A DNA stretch of 64,000 nt from Aspidapion aeneum (GCA_963576565.1 OY755044.1:48131134-48195133); one strand, 5' to 3'; positions 11,837-25,165 are shown, counted from the first letter of the stretch. A program made the numbers and translations. The notes: a model not told the origin generated them from the letters alone.

Positions 11837-12002
11837 AACTGAGGGGTGAACAGCTGAACAAAATTTGTACACCATCCTACAGGACTCAAATAAATTCTTG
11901 GCCCTGTAGTGTATTTTAGTGTCCTGTGGAGTCCTATTCAGTCCTGTTAAAAAAATTTGTATACCTACTGTGGACAGATGATCACCCCTCCCTAACACAC
12001 AC

Positions 12003-12330
12003 AGCCTTTTTCCTCGAGGTTACTAGTCACTCCTATAAGTAACTCGAAATGACATCACAGTTACTTGGAGTGACCAGTTGTATGACATCACCGGTCAGTG
12101 ACATAATTTTTCTCTAAATTCATTGTAAAATACACTTCAATCTTAAAGATTTTGGAATTACCAAGTTTGAAATATAAACGAACGCACTTAACCTTAAAAT
12201 TTTGAAGCAACCACTTCTGCTAAGCTGGTGAGCCTGTGTGGTTACTTGTGATGTCATGTTTAGAGTTACTCAGCGAGGAAAAACCTAAAATGAGTAACCA
12301 GGTTACCTGGTTACTTAGAGGAAAAAGGCT
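12003..12330. mobile_element. 328-bp MITE with AGCCTTTTTCCTC TIRs
   Basis: The ends AGCCTTTTTCCTC and GAGGAAAAAGGCT are exact inverted repeats. Subterminal words are also mirrored: AGGTTACTAGTCACTCC at the left, and GGTTACCTGGTTACTTAGAG with TGATGTCATG at the right. No target duplication is certain. Superfamily undetermined. Confidence 0.7.
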
Positions 12331-12911
12331 TACAATGCACCAATACTAAGTTGACACATTTTATCTCAAACCAATGTATATGTTCAGTGTCAATCTGTAT
12401 ATATTTGCCTGGCCCCAAAGGAAAAAAGAATTAAAAAGCCTTAAAAACATCTGTTTTTTTATTAAGAAGCATTAAAGCAGAACTTATGACTATCAATAGC
12501 AAAGAAATCAGCCTTAAAAATGAGAAACAAAATGATTGAAGGGAATACCCGAAAATCTTCTTGAAAAACATGAATAAACTTTTAGAATAACAAGTATATA
12601 AATCGACCCTAACTTCAATAACATAAATTATCGTTCTTACCTTGTCTTAGTCACAAAACGAGAATAGTTTTGTCTAATAACACACGCTTTAACACAAAAC
12701 AGATCTCCTTTGTAATGAAAAAGTTATTTCGTAGCAAAATTTTTGCATCCAGAAAAACAAACCAAGAATTTGAGGTTAGGTCTGACTCGACTGCGTTTAC
12801 AATATACTTGTAACTTGCTTTTAAAAATGACTTGCAATTTGTAATATGGGTAGAATACTTGTATTATTTATTTATTTTTTTGGTTGCAACTTCTATTAAC
12901 ATTGATTGATG
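12331..12911. other. AT-rich stretch, no gene seen
   Basis: No recognised coding sequence. The last ~60 bases lead into the LINE tail and may belong to it. Confidence 0.4.
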
Positions 12912-13055
12912 AATGTTACAGATGTTCATACCTATGCAACAAGTAATAACAGCAATTTTTATTTAAATAGTATAAATACTGAATTAGGATATAAGTCATT
13001 GTTTTATAAAGGAACCAGATTATATAACAAATTACCATTAGACATTAAAAATTAA
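12912..13055 (+). pseudogene. C-terminal tail of a LINE ORF2
   Basis: A 47-residue frame ends at the TAA of 13,053-13,055. It contains LFYKGTRLYNKLPLDIK, the typical end of CR1/Jockey-type reverse transcriptase proteins. Nothing upstream joins it, so this is a severely 5'-truncated copy lying just left of the tandem array. Confidence 0.65.
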
Positions 13056-15138
13056 GAAGTACTTGTTGCCTAGTCAGCCTGATTGTTTAAGTAAACCCTT
13101 GGTACCATATTATATTATATTTATTGATTTTCGCTTGTGGCGAAAATCAATTACTTGAGCCGCCTCGGCCGTAACATTATTTTTATTTTTTTTTTATTTT
13201 TTTTTATTATTCCGTTCCTAGCACCCCTAGTGTATCGCGCTCGAATTTTGACGCTTACTCGGGAACGCTTCGCCGTAGAAGGATGAAATTTGGCTCACTG
13301 ATTAAAAACTTACGGGAGACCAAAAATTTCAATTTTGGGTCAAATCGGAAAATTTCAAGTAGGGGAAATAGGGGAAAAACCGTCAAAAAGTGACTTTTTT
13401 TGATGTACCTCCGTTGGCACACCATAAGTGTCCAGGGGATTATTCTAGAAACTTGAGATTTTGCACAAGTATACTCTTATGTGTGGTCAGGAAGCCTATT
13501 GTTTTTCAGACAGATCGGAAAAAGTCAAGTGCCCCATTTTGGGGCTCTTCTGAATCCCTGCAGTGACGCATTTTCACTGTCCAATAAAATTGGTCAGAAT
13601 ATCACTGTTTATTTGCCGTTTTTTAAAATATATCTGGTCATTACTCCATAACTGTTTAACCCATTTTAACCAAATTTTAAACATTTGCGGACCTAAGGGA
13701 GTGTTCGGTAACCGTATAGTTGGTTTTTTAAATTAGTTTTTGGTTTTTGAGTTTTGAGGATTTTTCAAAAACTATGCAAGGTTTTTGCAGTCAAAAATAC
13801 TGAATCGAGAAATTTTTTTGCCCTTACACTTTTGACAGTTCTCGAACTGCTATCTTTTTAAGAAAATACCAAAATATTTTTTAAAAAAAGTTCGACTTTT
13901 TTAAGTTTTTGAGTTTGAAAAATAAATACTAAAAAACACGCAAAAATCACAACGGAAATAACACGCATTAAAACGCATTTTTACAAAAATCGCGATATCT
14001 TTAAAACAGTAGGTCCGAATTGGACAAAAATTACACTACTCACTTCGCCGAACCTTTCTACATAAAACTTTATTTATAGTTTTAACCTTAATGTAGAGGG
14101 CGCTGGTGTAGGGCACTTAACATTTATCAAAACGGTCCAAAATTACTAAAAATCTTATAAAATTAAAGGAATTTGCAAATATTTTTTGAAATATAATTCC
14201 AATAATAATAGGATTAATTTCATGTTAAAGAAGAGACAAAAATCTATAAATTGACATATGTCATTTTTAAGTTATGACAAAATTTTAGTTTCTAGGTTTA
14301 TTTTTTGTTCAAATACCACGAAAAATATTTGTAAAACGTCAACGAAATAGAATCTTATACACAAATTGGTTGAAATTAAAACTTTTTTGATGCATTGAGT
14401 CTGTAGCATGAGAGGAGCCGGAGCTACAATTCGTTTCATTATAAAATAAATTATCTTGGACCGATAGTTTTTGATATTTATCCCAAAATATTTAAAAAGC
14501 TCAATAAATTTCATGTATTTTTATTAAAAAAATTACGATATCTTCAAAACCATACGTCAGATTTTGACGGAAGTTACACCATTCGCTTACTCGAACCTTT
14601 TTACATAGTAATCAGTCAACAGTTTTATCATTTTTATAGAGCGCGCTTAACAAAGTAACCAAAATTAAAAATTGTAGGTTCATAGATAAGAAATTCGCAA
14701 ATGCCACATTTAACTATAGTATAGTATACTTTCATTTTAAAGAGCAGAATAAAATTTGCAAAATAGCAGATGTCATTTTTAAGTCAGTGTCTATTTAATT
14801 CTTCCTAGGTTAATTCTTTGTATTATATATTAGGCAGAATGTTTGGCAAAAACTAATATTAGTATTTTACACGCCAAAGGATAAAAGTGACATTAATATT
14901 TTTTTAAAGCAATAAGTTTTTAGCATGAGGGGAGCGAGAGCTACATACTTTGGCGATAAAAAGGCACTTTAATTAAATTAAATTATTATTAAAGTCCAGT
15001 GATAATAACATCAGTTTTAAGGGGTTGGCAAAGGCAAATAATGAGTAGTTATTAAATGAATTACACTTAGTTGACTAATTAACATTTTATTTTTGAATCA
15101 GTGTCCAATTCCAAGGCTAAATATTTAAAAAAAAATTT

Positions 15139-15493
15139 CGTGGCTAAACGTATATAAAAAGGTTTTGTTTCTCTTGTATTATTCCATGAGCATAGTTTCT
15201 TTTGTATTCGGTAGATGTCGCCACTTGTGCTTAAAGCATACCGTATTGCAGGCATTATTTTTCATTTCTCTTATCAATATCGTAAGATGAAATTTATATA
15301 CCGTCTCTCCAACTTTACAAAGGTGTTACATTGACCATGCACGGTTCTGAAGGGTTCCTTAAGCACGAAACAGTTAACTGTCAACACTTAATGGGTGGCC
15401 ATTAGATCTTGAACCCCCGTGGGTGTACAGCATTCGAGCTGCCCACGGAAAAACACAAGAGGAACAAAACCTTTCTACACCCGATTATCCACG
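15139..15493. mobile_element. 355-bp TIR element 'W' in unit A
   Basis: Left end CGTGGCTAAACG… AGGTTTTGTTTCTCTTGT; right end ACAAGAGGAACAAAACCT… CGATTATCCACG. The ends are inverted repeats of ~55 bp with mismatches. Conserved internal words include CATTGACCATGCA and GTTAACTGTCAACACTTA. It occurs at the equivalent place in every unit and once more at a new site in D, so it is a mobile family and not just part of the unit. Confidence 0.75.
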
Positions 15494-15565
15494 AAAAAAT
15501 TTTATTTTCTTTATTCACAGATGCCAAACTTTACGTTTTAAATATATTTCGCAAAACATTTAAAA

Positions 15566-16276
15566 TACTCTGCCAATCTATGGGCACCTAAGCTCACACT
15601 GGATGCTATAGTTATAGTGTATCTACGTGAAAACTAATTTAACTAAAAACTGAAGTATATTTTATTGAACTCCAGACTCAATTACCTTTCGTTTGATACC
15701 ACACAAGCCATGTTTTGACTTAAACTCTAATTTTTCAAATCTACCCCCACCCTCTTTTTAAAAACTAAAATGTATTTTGCTTAACTCCAGACTCAATTAC
15801 TTTTCGTTTGATATCACACACGCCATATTTCCACTTAAACACTAATTTTTGAAATTTACCCCCACCCTTTTTTTTTTAAATAAACTAAAATGTATTTTGT
15901 TTAACTCCAGACTTAATTACCTTTCGTTTGATATAACACACGCTATATTTTTACATAAACTCTAATTTTTGAAATCTACCCCCACCGTTTTATTTGGCTT
16001 GTGTTCGGTGGATTTTGTTCATTTTTAAATGGGACCATCTCGACCCAAAACCCAGCCTGGGTACCAAATTTCATTAAAATCGGGCAAGCTGTTTTTGAGT
16101 TATGCGCGTTGGTCGTTACAGACAGACAGACAGACAGACGGCGCAACAAAAAAGTTTCAAAATCATCTGAAACGCAAAGATATATAAAAAATTTTGAAAT
16201 CGGAGCAATTTTTTTTTCTCGAAAAATTTAGGATCACCATAGCTCACACTACTATAGTATAGTAGTAGTGTGAGCT
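15566..16276. mobile_element. Element 'S' (copy 2, inverted relative to 8582)
   Basis: Units B and D read straight from CATTTAAAA to CTTTTCG, whereas A carries 711 extra bases here, so insertion after array formation (or loss elsewhere) is directly visible. The content is the reverse complement of 8582-9302, including a CAGA tract (16,118-16,136) and three ~117-bp direct repeats. The right end is a perfect hairpin: AGCTCACACTACTA, 8-nt loop, TAGTAGTGTGAGCT. Confidence 0.85.
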
Positions 16277-17056
16277 AAAAACTTTTCGAAACTAGTAAAA
16301 ACCTTTAATTTTAAAATGTATATTGGAGAACTTGGCTATACTTTTATCTCAATTATTATATAGATTTCTCTTAGTTTCTGTCAGTCTGTCAAATCACAGC
16401 TCTCTAGCGTTTCTGGAAGTTGGTAATGTTACATTTACATAACTTTACATGTATAGGGATGGGGAGTAAATTACAATTTCGGGTTTTTTATTTTTTCCTA
16501 TAGTTTTGTCATAGTTCTTATCAGTCTGCAAGGCATCATTTTAGACTATATTGTGTATCCATTTGGATACGCAGTCCTTCAGATTGGATACCCAGTAAAC
16601 AGGAAATGGATACCTACTTTTGGGCCTTGGCCTTTTATAAAATATAATTAAAATATGATACCTAAAATACAGGGTGTAATTTAAAAGATGAACCAATCTT
16701 TAAGAGATGGTGCGGAAGGTCCAAAGCAGACAAAAAGTTCAAATAAATTTTGGCCAAGTTATAGCATTTTTTAAGTTGGGAAAGTAGGGAAAAACGATGA
16801 ACTTTTAAAATATTAAATTGAACAACGTTGCTTTTTTCCAAGAAAATATAGATAGGTTAAGGATATGTGTCCAAATAATCTTTGGAATAGGTATAAATTT
16901 CTCAATTCTTTTAAGAATTAATATTTTTATGAGCTATTAAATTTACACAAAAGAAATTGAAATAGATTTTTGTACATGTCTAAAGGACCCTTAAAACAAA
17001 TATAAAATAATAATATTAGCACTATATTTTAACGATTTTTGGTAATAATTTTAAGT

Positions 17057-18460
17057 CTATCTATCTATCTATCTATTTAGCTTTCTTCGATCCATCTTTG
17101 GACATAGGGTTCCCCCAATATCTTCCACTCTTCTCTGTTCGTCGCCCTGTTCATCCATCTAGTCCCTGCATGTCTCATCAAATTGTCCGCTATCTCATTT
17201 GGGGTCTTCCCCTACTTCTTTTATTTTGCCAAGGTCTCCAGTCTACAATGCATTTGTTCCATCGATTGTCTTTCAGTTTGATATTTTGACCAGCAAATTT
17301 CCATTTTAATTTTGCTACCTCGACCCTGACATCCCTTACTTTTGTTTTATTTCTTATCCATTCATTCCTTTTTCTATCTGTTAGCTTTACATGTAACATT
17401 TGTCTTTCCATGGATCTTTGGGCTTTTTTTACCTTATCCATGTTTGATTTTGTAAGCGTCCAGGTCTGGGATCCATATGTGAGCACAGGAAGAATACATT
17501 GGTTATACACTTTCGTTTTAAGGTACTGAGGATATTTTTTATTTTTTATTGTGTAGCTTTATTTACCGAATGCTGCCCAGGCCAATCTTACTCGTCTCTT
17601 GATTTCAGCTGTTTGGTTTTCTTTTTTTAGTTTAATAATTTGTCTCAGATATATATTCATCTACTTGTTCTATTTTTTCTTGGTTTATTCTGGTGATATC
17701 TTCATCTGTGTTTGTTATGATTTTAGTTTTAGTGTAGTTCATACTCAAGCCTATATTTTTAGCTGCTGTATTCAGTTCTCCCAGCATTTTTATAAGTTCC
17801 TCTTTCTTATCTGTTATTAAGGCAATGTCGTCAGCATATCTTAGGTGGTTCAAGTATTGTCCGCTTACTTTGATGCCTATTTCTTCCCAGTCTAAGTTTT
17901 TAAAAACATCTTCTAGGGCCTGGTTAAATAGTTTAGGGGATATTGTGTCTGACACCTTTTCTTATGCGGATTGGCTTGGTCCCTTCGTGGATTTTGATTG
18001 ATGTTGTTGCTTCGCTATATATATATTGGCTATTAAATCTGTGTATCTGTGATCTATTCGGCTACTAATTAAAGATGCTTTTACTGCCCAGTGCTCAATA
18101 CTATCAAAAACTTTTTCAAAGTCTATAAACGCAATATAGAGTGGAATGTTGTATTCGTTGGTCATAGTTCTTATCAGCGTATCATTTATTTCATCTATAT
18201 TTTCGTTCGTTAGCTGTTCATTTATCATTTCTTTGTATATGGCTTTATTTTCTGTAAGTTTACTCATGTCAAGTTGTTTATTTTTATTGTTAATTTTCCT
18301 TTCTGACCATCCTGTAGTCAGGCTAAGCCATGTCCACTTTCGTTGCGGTTTCTTCCTATAGAAATAATTAATTGCATACATGTGTCTTTCCTCTAGATAG
18401 TTCATTAAGGTTGTGCCCCTGTCATTCCTTTCGCCATATCCAAAATCCCCTATTTTGGAT
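17057..18460 (-). pseudogene. RTE-type LINE remnant in unit A
   Basis: Read on the minus strand, pieces of endonuclease C-terminus (YGERNDRGTTLMNYLEE, RKWTWLSL), reverse transcriptase (IAFIDFEKVFDSIEHW, RYADDIALI) and the C-terminal tail (VLTYGSQTWTLTKSNMD, GRPQMR) are present. The 3' end carries a tetranucleotide tail (CTAT repeats on the plus strand), as RTE elements often do. The copy is 5'-truncated within the endonuclease domain, lacks ~0.9 kb including the RT N-terminal half, and has the frameshift after DEYIS that the D copy also shows. Confidence 0.85.
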
Positions 18461-19716
18461 ATTAATTTTGAGTATTTCTATTTATTTTCAAATAATTTTA
18501 CCATTTAATTATTACCCTTATTGTCATGCATAATTTCAGAAAATGTCGATTTTCTGTTATGATTTTTAAGGAAGTTATAACAAAAAATAAAATAATAGCT
18601 GTTAAGTTTGGCACCCTTTATCTAAAAAACAAAGAAGTATAGTGCAAAATATAATAAGAAAAAGTCCTTTTTTTGATCTTTTTTAGTTTATTATTAAAGT
18701 TTTTATTATTACATCCTGATATTATGTTAAATGTTTGTATGTTATGGTAAGAATTTTAAGATATTTAAAAGTATCAATTTGGTCTGAAAAAAAACCATTT
18801 ATAAAAGTGAGCGCTTTTCAAATATACCTGGTGGGCAAAAAATCCCGACAAAATGTTTTTCGTTATAACTCTCCAACTATAACACCAATTTTACCAAAGC
18901 AAAGAGTAGTTGGCAGGGATTGATTGATCGAACATTATGTCGGAAATGTTGGATATTTTTTTGTTTGTAAGAAAGCTCTATCTTTGTTAAGCACAACGAG
19001 ATAGGAATCGTTAAAAACGATTTCGGTCCCTAAAAATTGATTTTTGCTTCAACTATATTGTTTTACAGGTTGTAACGATTGTCTTCTAAATCCTGTCTGT
19101 ATTAATTTCCTTATAAATACATTTTTGCCGAACCGATATTAATAAAATATAAAGTGGAACAGATTGATTGCTTTTAAAAGATCACTATTAAAATTTGCCG
19201 TCATTGTAAAATCCAAAATGGCGGTCATAAAAACTTTAATTTTTAAAAAGGCTGTTTATTCTTATATTTTTTGAAAATTTTTTGATTTTTTTCGGAAAAG
19301 TTTTACAGATTATGCGATTGCCTTGCCATTTCTATGTGCATTAATTTCCTCATAAATTCATTATTACTAAACTGACAATCAAATAAACAGCATCATGGTG
19401 AAATTCTCCGCCAACTCTAAATATTGACCCTCCATAAAGGATAGTTGTTTCTTATGTTACGATAAATTTTTCGACCCTTTTTTGAATTTATTTATTAGAT
19501 CCACCACTCACAACGAGGTACTAATCATAAAAAAATAAATCCTCGCAACATACAAAGAAGTGATCCTTTCAAGAAGGACAAATTTGACTTTTTTTCCAAC
19601 ATCTTGGTTTTAAAATTGTCGAAAAATTTCAATAGTTTTGTTCAAAGAGCAATACTTCTTTTTTTATTACTGAAATCGGTTCAGTGAATTTATAAGTAAA
19701 TTATTGCAGACAGAAG

Positions 19717-19921
19717 CACTGGCGGATCCAGGGGGGGGGGCACTAGGGGCACTTGCCCACCCCCGAGAATTTTTTGACAATACAAAAAATAAGTAAAAAG
19801 TAAGGTTTTTGCTAATAAAAATGCAAAATTTTTCAAAAATTATATACCGTTTTTACCAACAGAGAATGTCACCTAAAGTGAGCCCCCCCGCCCCCGAGAA
19901 GCACTTCTGGATCCGCCCTTG
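19717..19921. mobile_element. 205-bp hAT-like MITE with 8-bp target duplication
   Basis: TIRs are CACTGGCGGATCCAG at the left and CTGGATCCGCCCTTG at the right, each next to a G- or C-tract. GACAGAAG flanks both sides (19,709-19,716 and 19,922-19,929). Unit D (near 42,826) has the empty site with a single GACAGAAG, confirming insertion. The 8-bp duplication and CA…GGCGGATCCAG ends fit the hAT superfamily. It has no coding capacity. Confidence 0.9.
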
Positions 19922-20399
19922 GACAGAAGTTAAAGCAACAGTTGGAATAACAATTATTATTTAAAGAACCACTAAACGGATTTTATAGAATAAAATATTA
20001 ATGCATTTATGAGAAAATGATACTTGATCAAGTATCAAGGAAAATATGTAATTTTTTGAGACCGTGAGTCTGTCGCATGAGCAAAGCGAGAGTTACACAT
20101 TTTAGGGATAAAAAATTCCCTTTTTAATAACTGTGTATGAGTTCGATATTAACTTAAATTAATAGTAAATTAAATTTGCAAAGCGAATTATTGACAAAAG
20201 TAACTTTGTGAAGTAAATTTTATTAACACAAATTTATGAACCAATAATAATTCTCCAAATTCTTGGTTTGAAACTTGTAGACAATGATTTTGTTTCCAAT
20301 CCCCCAAATGTTATTGTACGATATCAATAGAAATACTGTTAAACATATTTTTATAAATAATTAAACACAAAATCTCGCCGCAGCGAAAATCAATGCTGC

Positions 20400-20659
20400 A
20401 ACAGTTTTAAAAGTGTTGGATGTAAAAAATTTGCGAAGCAAATGTGTTAATGAACTAATTTGCGAAGCAAATTTTTCTCAACACAAATTTGCAAAGCAAA
20501 TTTCTTAATAAACTAATTTGCAAAGCAAATTTTTCTCAACACAAATTTGCGAAGCAAATTTGGTAATAAACTAATTTGCGAAGCAAATTTTTTTCAACAC
20601 AAATTTGCGAAGCAAATTTGTGATACGGATGTTTTCGCGTAGCGAAAATCATCCGTATG
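20400..20659. repeat. Hairpin cluster closing unit A
   Basis: Seven palindromes of the form AAATTTGC-GAA-GCAAATTT (some with AAA as the loop) alternate with two spacers, TTAATAAACT and TTCTCAACAC, giving a ~59-bp tandem period. They are followed by a TTTTCGC-GTA-GCGAAAA hairpin and CATCCGTATG. The stem style is shared with the opening hairpin of the next unit. Confidence 0.85.
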
Positions 20660-22669
20660 TTTATTGATTTTCGCTTGTGGCGAAAATCAATTACTTGAGC
20701 CGCCTCGGCCGTAACATTATTTTTATTTTTATTCCGTCCCTAGCACCCCTAGTGTATCGCGCTCGAATTTTGACGCTTACTCGGGAACGCTTCGACGTAG
20801 AAGGATGAAATTTGGCGCACTGATTAAGAACTTACGGGAGACCAAAAATGTCAATTTTGGGTCAAATCGGAAAATTTCAAGTAGGGGAAATAGGGGAAAA
20901 ACCGTCAAAAAGTGACTTTTTTTGATGTACCTCCGTTGGCACACCATAAGTGTCCAGGGAATTATTATAGAAACTTGAGATTTTGCACAAGTATACTCTT
21001 ATGTGTGGTCAGGAAGCCTATTGTTTTTCAGCCAGATCGGAAAAAGTCAAGTGCCCCATTTTGGGGCTCTTCTGAATCCCTGCAGTGACGCATTTTCACT
21101 GTACAATAAAATTGGTCAGAATTTCACTGTTTATTTGCCGTTTTTTAAAATATATCTGGTCATTACTCCAAAACTGTTTAATGCATTTTAACCAAATTTT
21201 AAACATTTGCGGACCTAAGCGAGTGTTCGGTAACCGTTAAGTTGGTTTTTAAAATTAGTTTTTGGTTTTTGAGTTTTGAGGATTTTTCAAAAACTATGCA
21301 AGGTTTTTGCAGTCAAAAATTCTGAATCGAGAAATTTTTTTGCCCTTACACTTTTTGACAGTTCTCGAACTGCTATCTTTTTAAGAAAGTACCAAACTAT
21401 TTTTTTTAAAAAGTTCGACTTTTCTAAGTTGTACCGTTTTTGAGTTTGAAAAATAAATACTAAAAAACACGCAAAAATCACAACGGAAATAACACGCATT
21501 TTTACAAAAATCGCGATATCTTTAAAAGAGTGGGTCCGAATTGGACAAAAATTACACTACTCACTTCGCCGAACCTTTCTACATAAAACTTTATTTATAG
21601 TTTTAACCTTGATGTAGAGGGCGCTGGTGTAGGGCACTTAACATTTATCAAAACGGTCCAAAATTAATAAAAATCTTATAAAATTAAAGGAATTTGCAAA
21701 TATTTTTTGAAATATAATTCCAATAATAATAGGATTAATTTCATGTTAAAGAAGAGACAAAAATCTATAAAATGACATATGTCATTTTTAAGTTATGACA
21801 AATTTTTAGTTTGTAGGTTTATTTCTTGATCAAATACCGCGAAAAATATTTGTAAAACGTCAACGAAATAGAATATTATACACAAATTGGTTGAAATTAA
21901 CACTTTTTTTGATGCATTGAGTCTGTAGCATGAGAGGAGCCGGAGCTACAATTAGTTTTATTATAAAATAAATTATCTTGGACCGATAGTTTTTGATATT
22001 TATCCCAAAATATTTAAAAAGCTCAATAAATTTCATGTATTTTTATTTAAAAAAATTACGATATCTTCAAAACCATACGTCAGATTTTGACGGAAGTTAC
22101 ACCATTCGCTTACTCGAACCTTTTTACATAGTAATCTGTCAACAGTTTTATCATTTTTATAGAGCGCGCTTAACAAAGTAACCAAAATTAAAAATTGTCG
22201 GTTCATAGATAAGAAATTCGCAAATGCCACATTTAACTATAGTATAGTATACTTTCATTTTAAAGAGCAGAATAAAATTTGCAAAATAGCAGATGTCATT
22301 TTTAAGTCAGTGTCTAGTTAATTCTTCCTAGGTTAATTCTTTGAATTATATATTAGGCAAAATGTTTGGCAAAAACTAATATTAGTATTTTACACGCCAA
22401 ATTCAAAGGATAAAAGTGACATTAATATTTTTTTAAAGCAATAAGTTTTTAGCATGAGGGGAGCGAGAGCTACATACTTTAGCGATAAAAAGGCACTTTA
22501 ATTAAATTACATTATTATTAAAGTCCAGTGATAATAACATCAGTGTTAAGGGGTTGGCAAAGGCAAATAATGAGTAGTTATTAAATGAATTACACTTAGT
22601 TGACTAATTAACATTTTATTTTTAAATCAGTGTCCAATTCCCAGGCTAAATATTTAAAAAAAAAAATTT

Positions 22670-23024
22670 CGTGCCTAAACGTATATAAAAAGGTTTTGTT
22701 TCTCTTGTATTATTCCATGAGCATAGTTTGTTTTGTATTCGGTAGATGTCGCCACTTGTGCTTAAAGCATACCGTATTGTAGGCATTATTTTTCATTTCT
22801 CTTATCAATATCGTAAGATGAAATTTATATACCGTCTCTCCAACTCTACAAAGGTGTTACATTGACCATGCACGGTTCTGAAGGGTTCCTTAAGCACGAA
22901 ACAGTTAACTGTCAACACTTAATGGGTGGCCATTAGATCTTGAACCCCCGTGGGTGTACAGTATTCGAGCTGCCCACGGAAAAACACAAGAGGAACAAAA
23001 CCTTTCTACACCCGATTATCCACG
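22670..23024. mobile_element. TIR element 'W' in unit B
   Basis: Equivalent to the unit A copy, with ends CGTGCCTAAACG and CGATTATCCACG. Confidence 0.7.
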
Positions 23025-24566
23025 AAAAAATTTTGTATTCCTTATTCATGGGTGCCAAACTTTACGTTTTAAATATATTTCGCAAAACATTTAAAAAAAC
23101 TTTTCGAAACTAGTAAAAACCTTTAATTTTAAAATGTATATTGGAGAACTTGGCTATACTTTTATCTCAATTATTATATAGATGTCTCTTAGTTTCTGTC
23201 AGTCTGTCAAATCACAGCTCTCTAGCGTTTCTGGAAGTTGGTAATGTTACTTTCACATAACTTTACATGTATAGGGAAGGGGAGTAAATTATAATTTCGG
23301 GTTTTTTATTTTTTCCAATAGTTTTGTCATAGTTCCTATCAGTCTGCAAGGCATCTTTTTAGACTATATTGTGTATCCATTTGGATACGCAGTCCTTCAG
23401 ATTGGATACCCAGTAAACAGGAAATGGATACCTACTTTTGGGCCTTGGCCTTTTATAAAATATAATTAAAATATGATACCTAAAATACAGGGTGTAATTT
23501 AAATGATGAACCAATCTTTAAGAGATGGTGCGGATGTCCAAAGCAGACAAAAAGTTCAAATAACTTTTTGCCATAGCATTTTTTAAGTTTGGAAAGTAGG
23601 GAAAAACGATGAATTTTAAAATATCAAATTGAACAACGTTGCTTTTTTCCAAGAAAATATAGATAGGTTAAGGATACAGTGTGGCCAAATAATCTTTGGA
23701 ATACGTATAAATTTCTCAATTCTTTTAAGAATTAATATTTTTATGAGCTATTAAATTTACACAAAAGAAATTGAAATAGATTTTGGTACATGTCTAAAGG
23801 ACCCTTAAAACAAATATAAAATAATAATATTAGCACTATATTTTAACGATTTTTGGTAATAATTTTAAGTCTATCTATCTATCTATATATTTAGCTTTCT
23901 TCGATCCATCTTTGGACATAGGCCTCCCCCAATATCTTCCACTCTTCTCTGTCTGTCGCCCTGTTCATCAATCTAGTCCCTGCATGTCTCTTCAAATTGT
24001 CCGCTATCTCATTTGGGGTCTTCCCCTACTTCTTTTATTTTGCCAAGGTCACCAGTCTACAATGCATTTGTTCCATCGATTGTCTTTCAGTTTGATATTT
24101 TGACCAGCAAATTTCCATTTTAATTTTGCTACCTCTCCTCTGACATCCCTTACTTTTGTTTTATTTCTTATCCATTCATTCCTTTTTTTATCTGTTAGCT
24201 TTACATGTAACATTTGTCTTTCCATGGATCTTTGGGCTTTTGTTACCATATCCATGTTTGATTTTGTAAGCGTCCAGGTCTGGGATCCATATGTGAGCAC
24301 AGGAAGAATACATTGGTTATACACTTTCTGTTTAAGGTACTGAGGATATTTTTTATTATGTAGCTTAATTTACTGAATGCTGCCCAGGCCAATCTTACTC
24401 GTCTCTTGATTTCAGCTGTTTGGTTTTCTTTTTTTAGTTTAATAATTTGTCTCAGATATATATTCATCTACTTGTTCTATTTTTTCTTGGTTTATTCTGG
24501 TGATATCTTCATCTGTGTTTGTTATGATTTTAAATAAAATCTATATGTTTGTGGCGGATTCATTTT

Positions 24567-25165
24567 ACAAACACAACTTTTTCTGGGTATTACGCCACTA
24601 GTAAGGAAAAATTATTTTAAAAAATTATAAAAAACCACTGCGTTTCTCCTAGAAAAATAAAAATCACTAATTTGTCAGTGGCTTTCTATAAAAATAAATA
24701 GTTGCCTAGTAAAAAACTTAAACCACTTATCTTTTAATTGAATTTGAACACGCTACGTTTCGATTGCCAATCTGCAATCGTTTTCAAGCTTTTTATTTAT
24801 ATTTTGTCTCAAAATCTTAAATGTTTCTTGTTCATATATATTTTTTATTATAATGTCGTTGACAAATTGTCAACGACATTATAATAAAAAATATATATGA
24901 ACAAGAAACATTTAAGATTTTGAGACAAAATATAAATAAAAAGCTTGAAAACGATTGCAGATTGGCAATCGAAACGTAGCGTGTTCAAATTCAATTAAAA
25001 GATAAGTGGTTTAAGTTTTTTACTAGGCAACTATTTATTTTTATAGAAAGCCACTGACAAATTAGTGATTTTTATTTTTCTAGGAGAAACGCAGTGGTTT
25101 TTTATAATTTTTTAAAATAATTTTTCCTTACTAGTGGCGTAATACCCAGAAAAAGTTGTGTTTGT
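24567..25165. repeat. Perfect 599-bp palindrome
   Basis: Two 299-bp arms surround a single central base at 24,866 (GTTGACAA-A-TTGTCAAC). The arms appear identical as far as I can compare. The insertion holding it is flanked by a 19-bp direct duplication (TGTGTTTGTTATGATTTTA at 24,514-24,532 and about 25,156-25,174) that is single in units A and D. The right arm runs into its flanking duplication and the left arm carries the inverted copy of that overlap. Arm content (GATTGGCAATCGAAACG and others) is unclassified. Confidence 0.85.

Larger units (their letters stand above)
13120..20659. repeat. Array unit A
   Basis: Full-length unit with the hairpin cluster intact. Unit-specific features are the 'S' element (15,566-16,276), the 205-bp hAT-like MITE (19,717-19,921), and a ~0.9-kb deletion inside its RTE copy at about 18,158. 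Two diverged halves of an older ~545-bp direct repeat are visible at about 13,985 and 14,530 (GATATCTT…AAAAC… TTACAC… CGAACCTTT). Confidence 0.85.
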
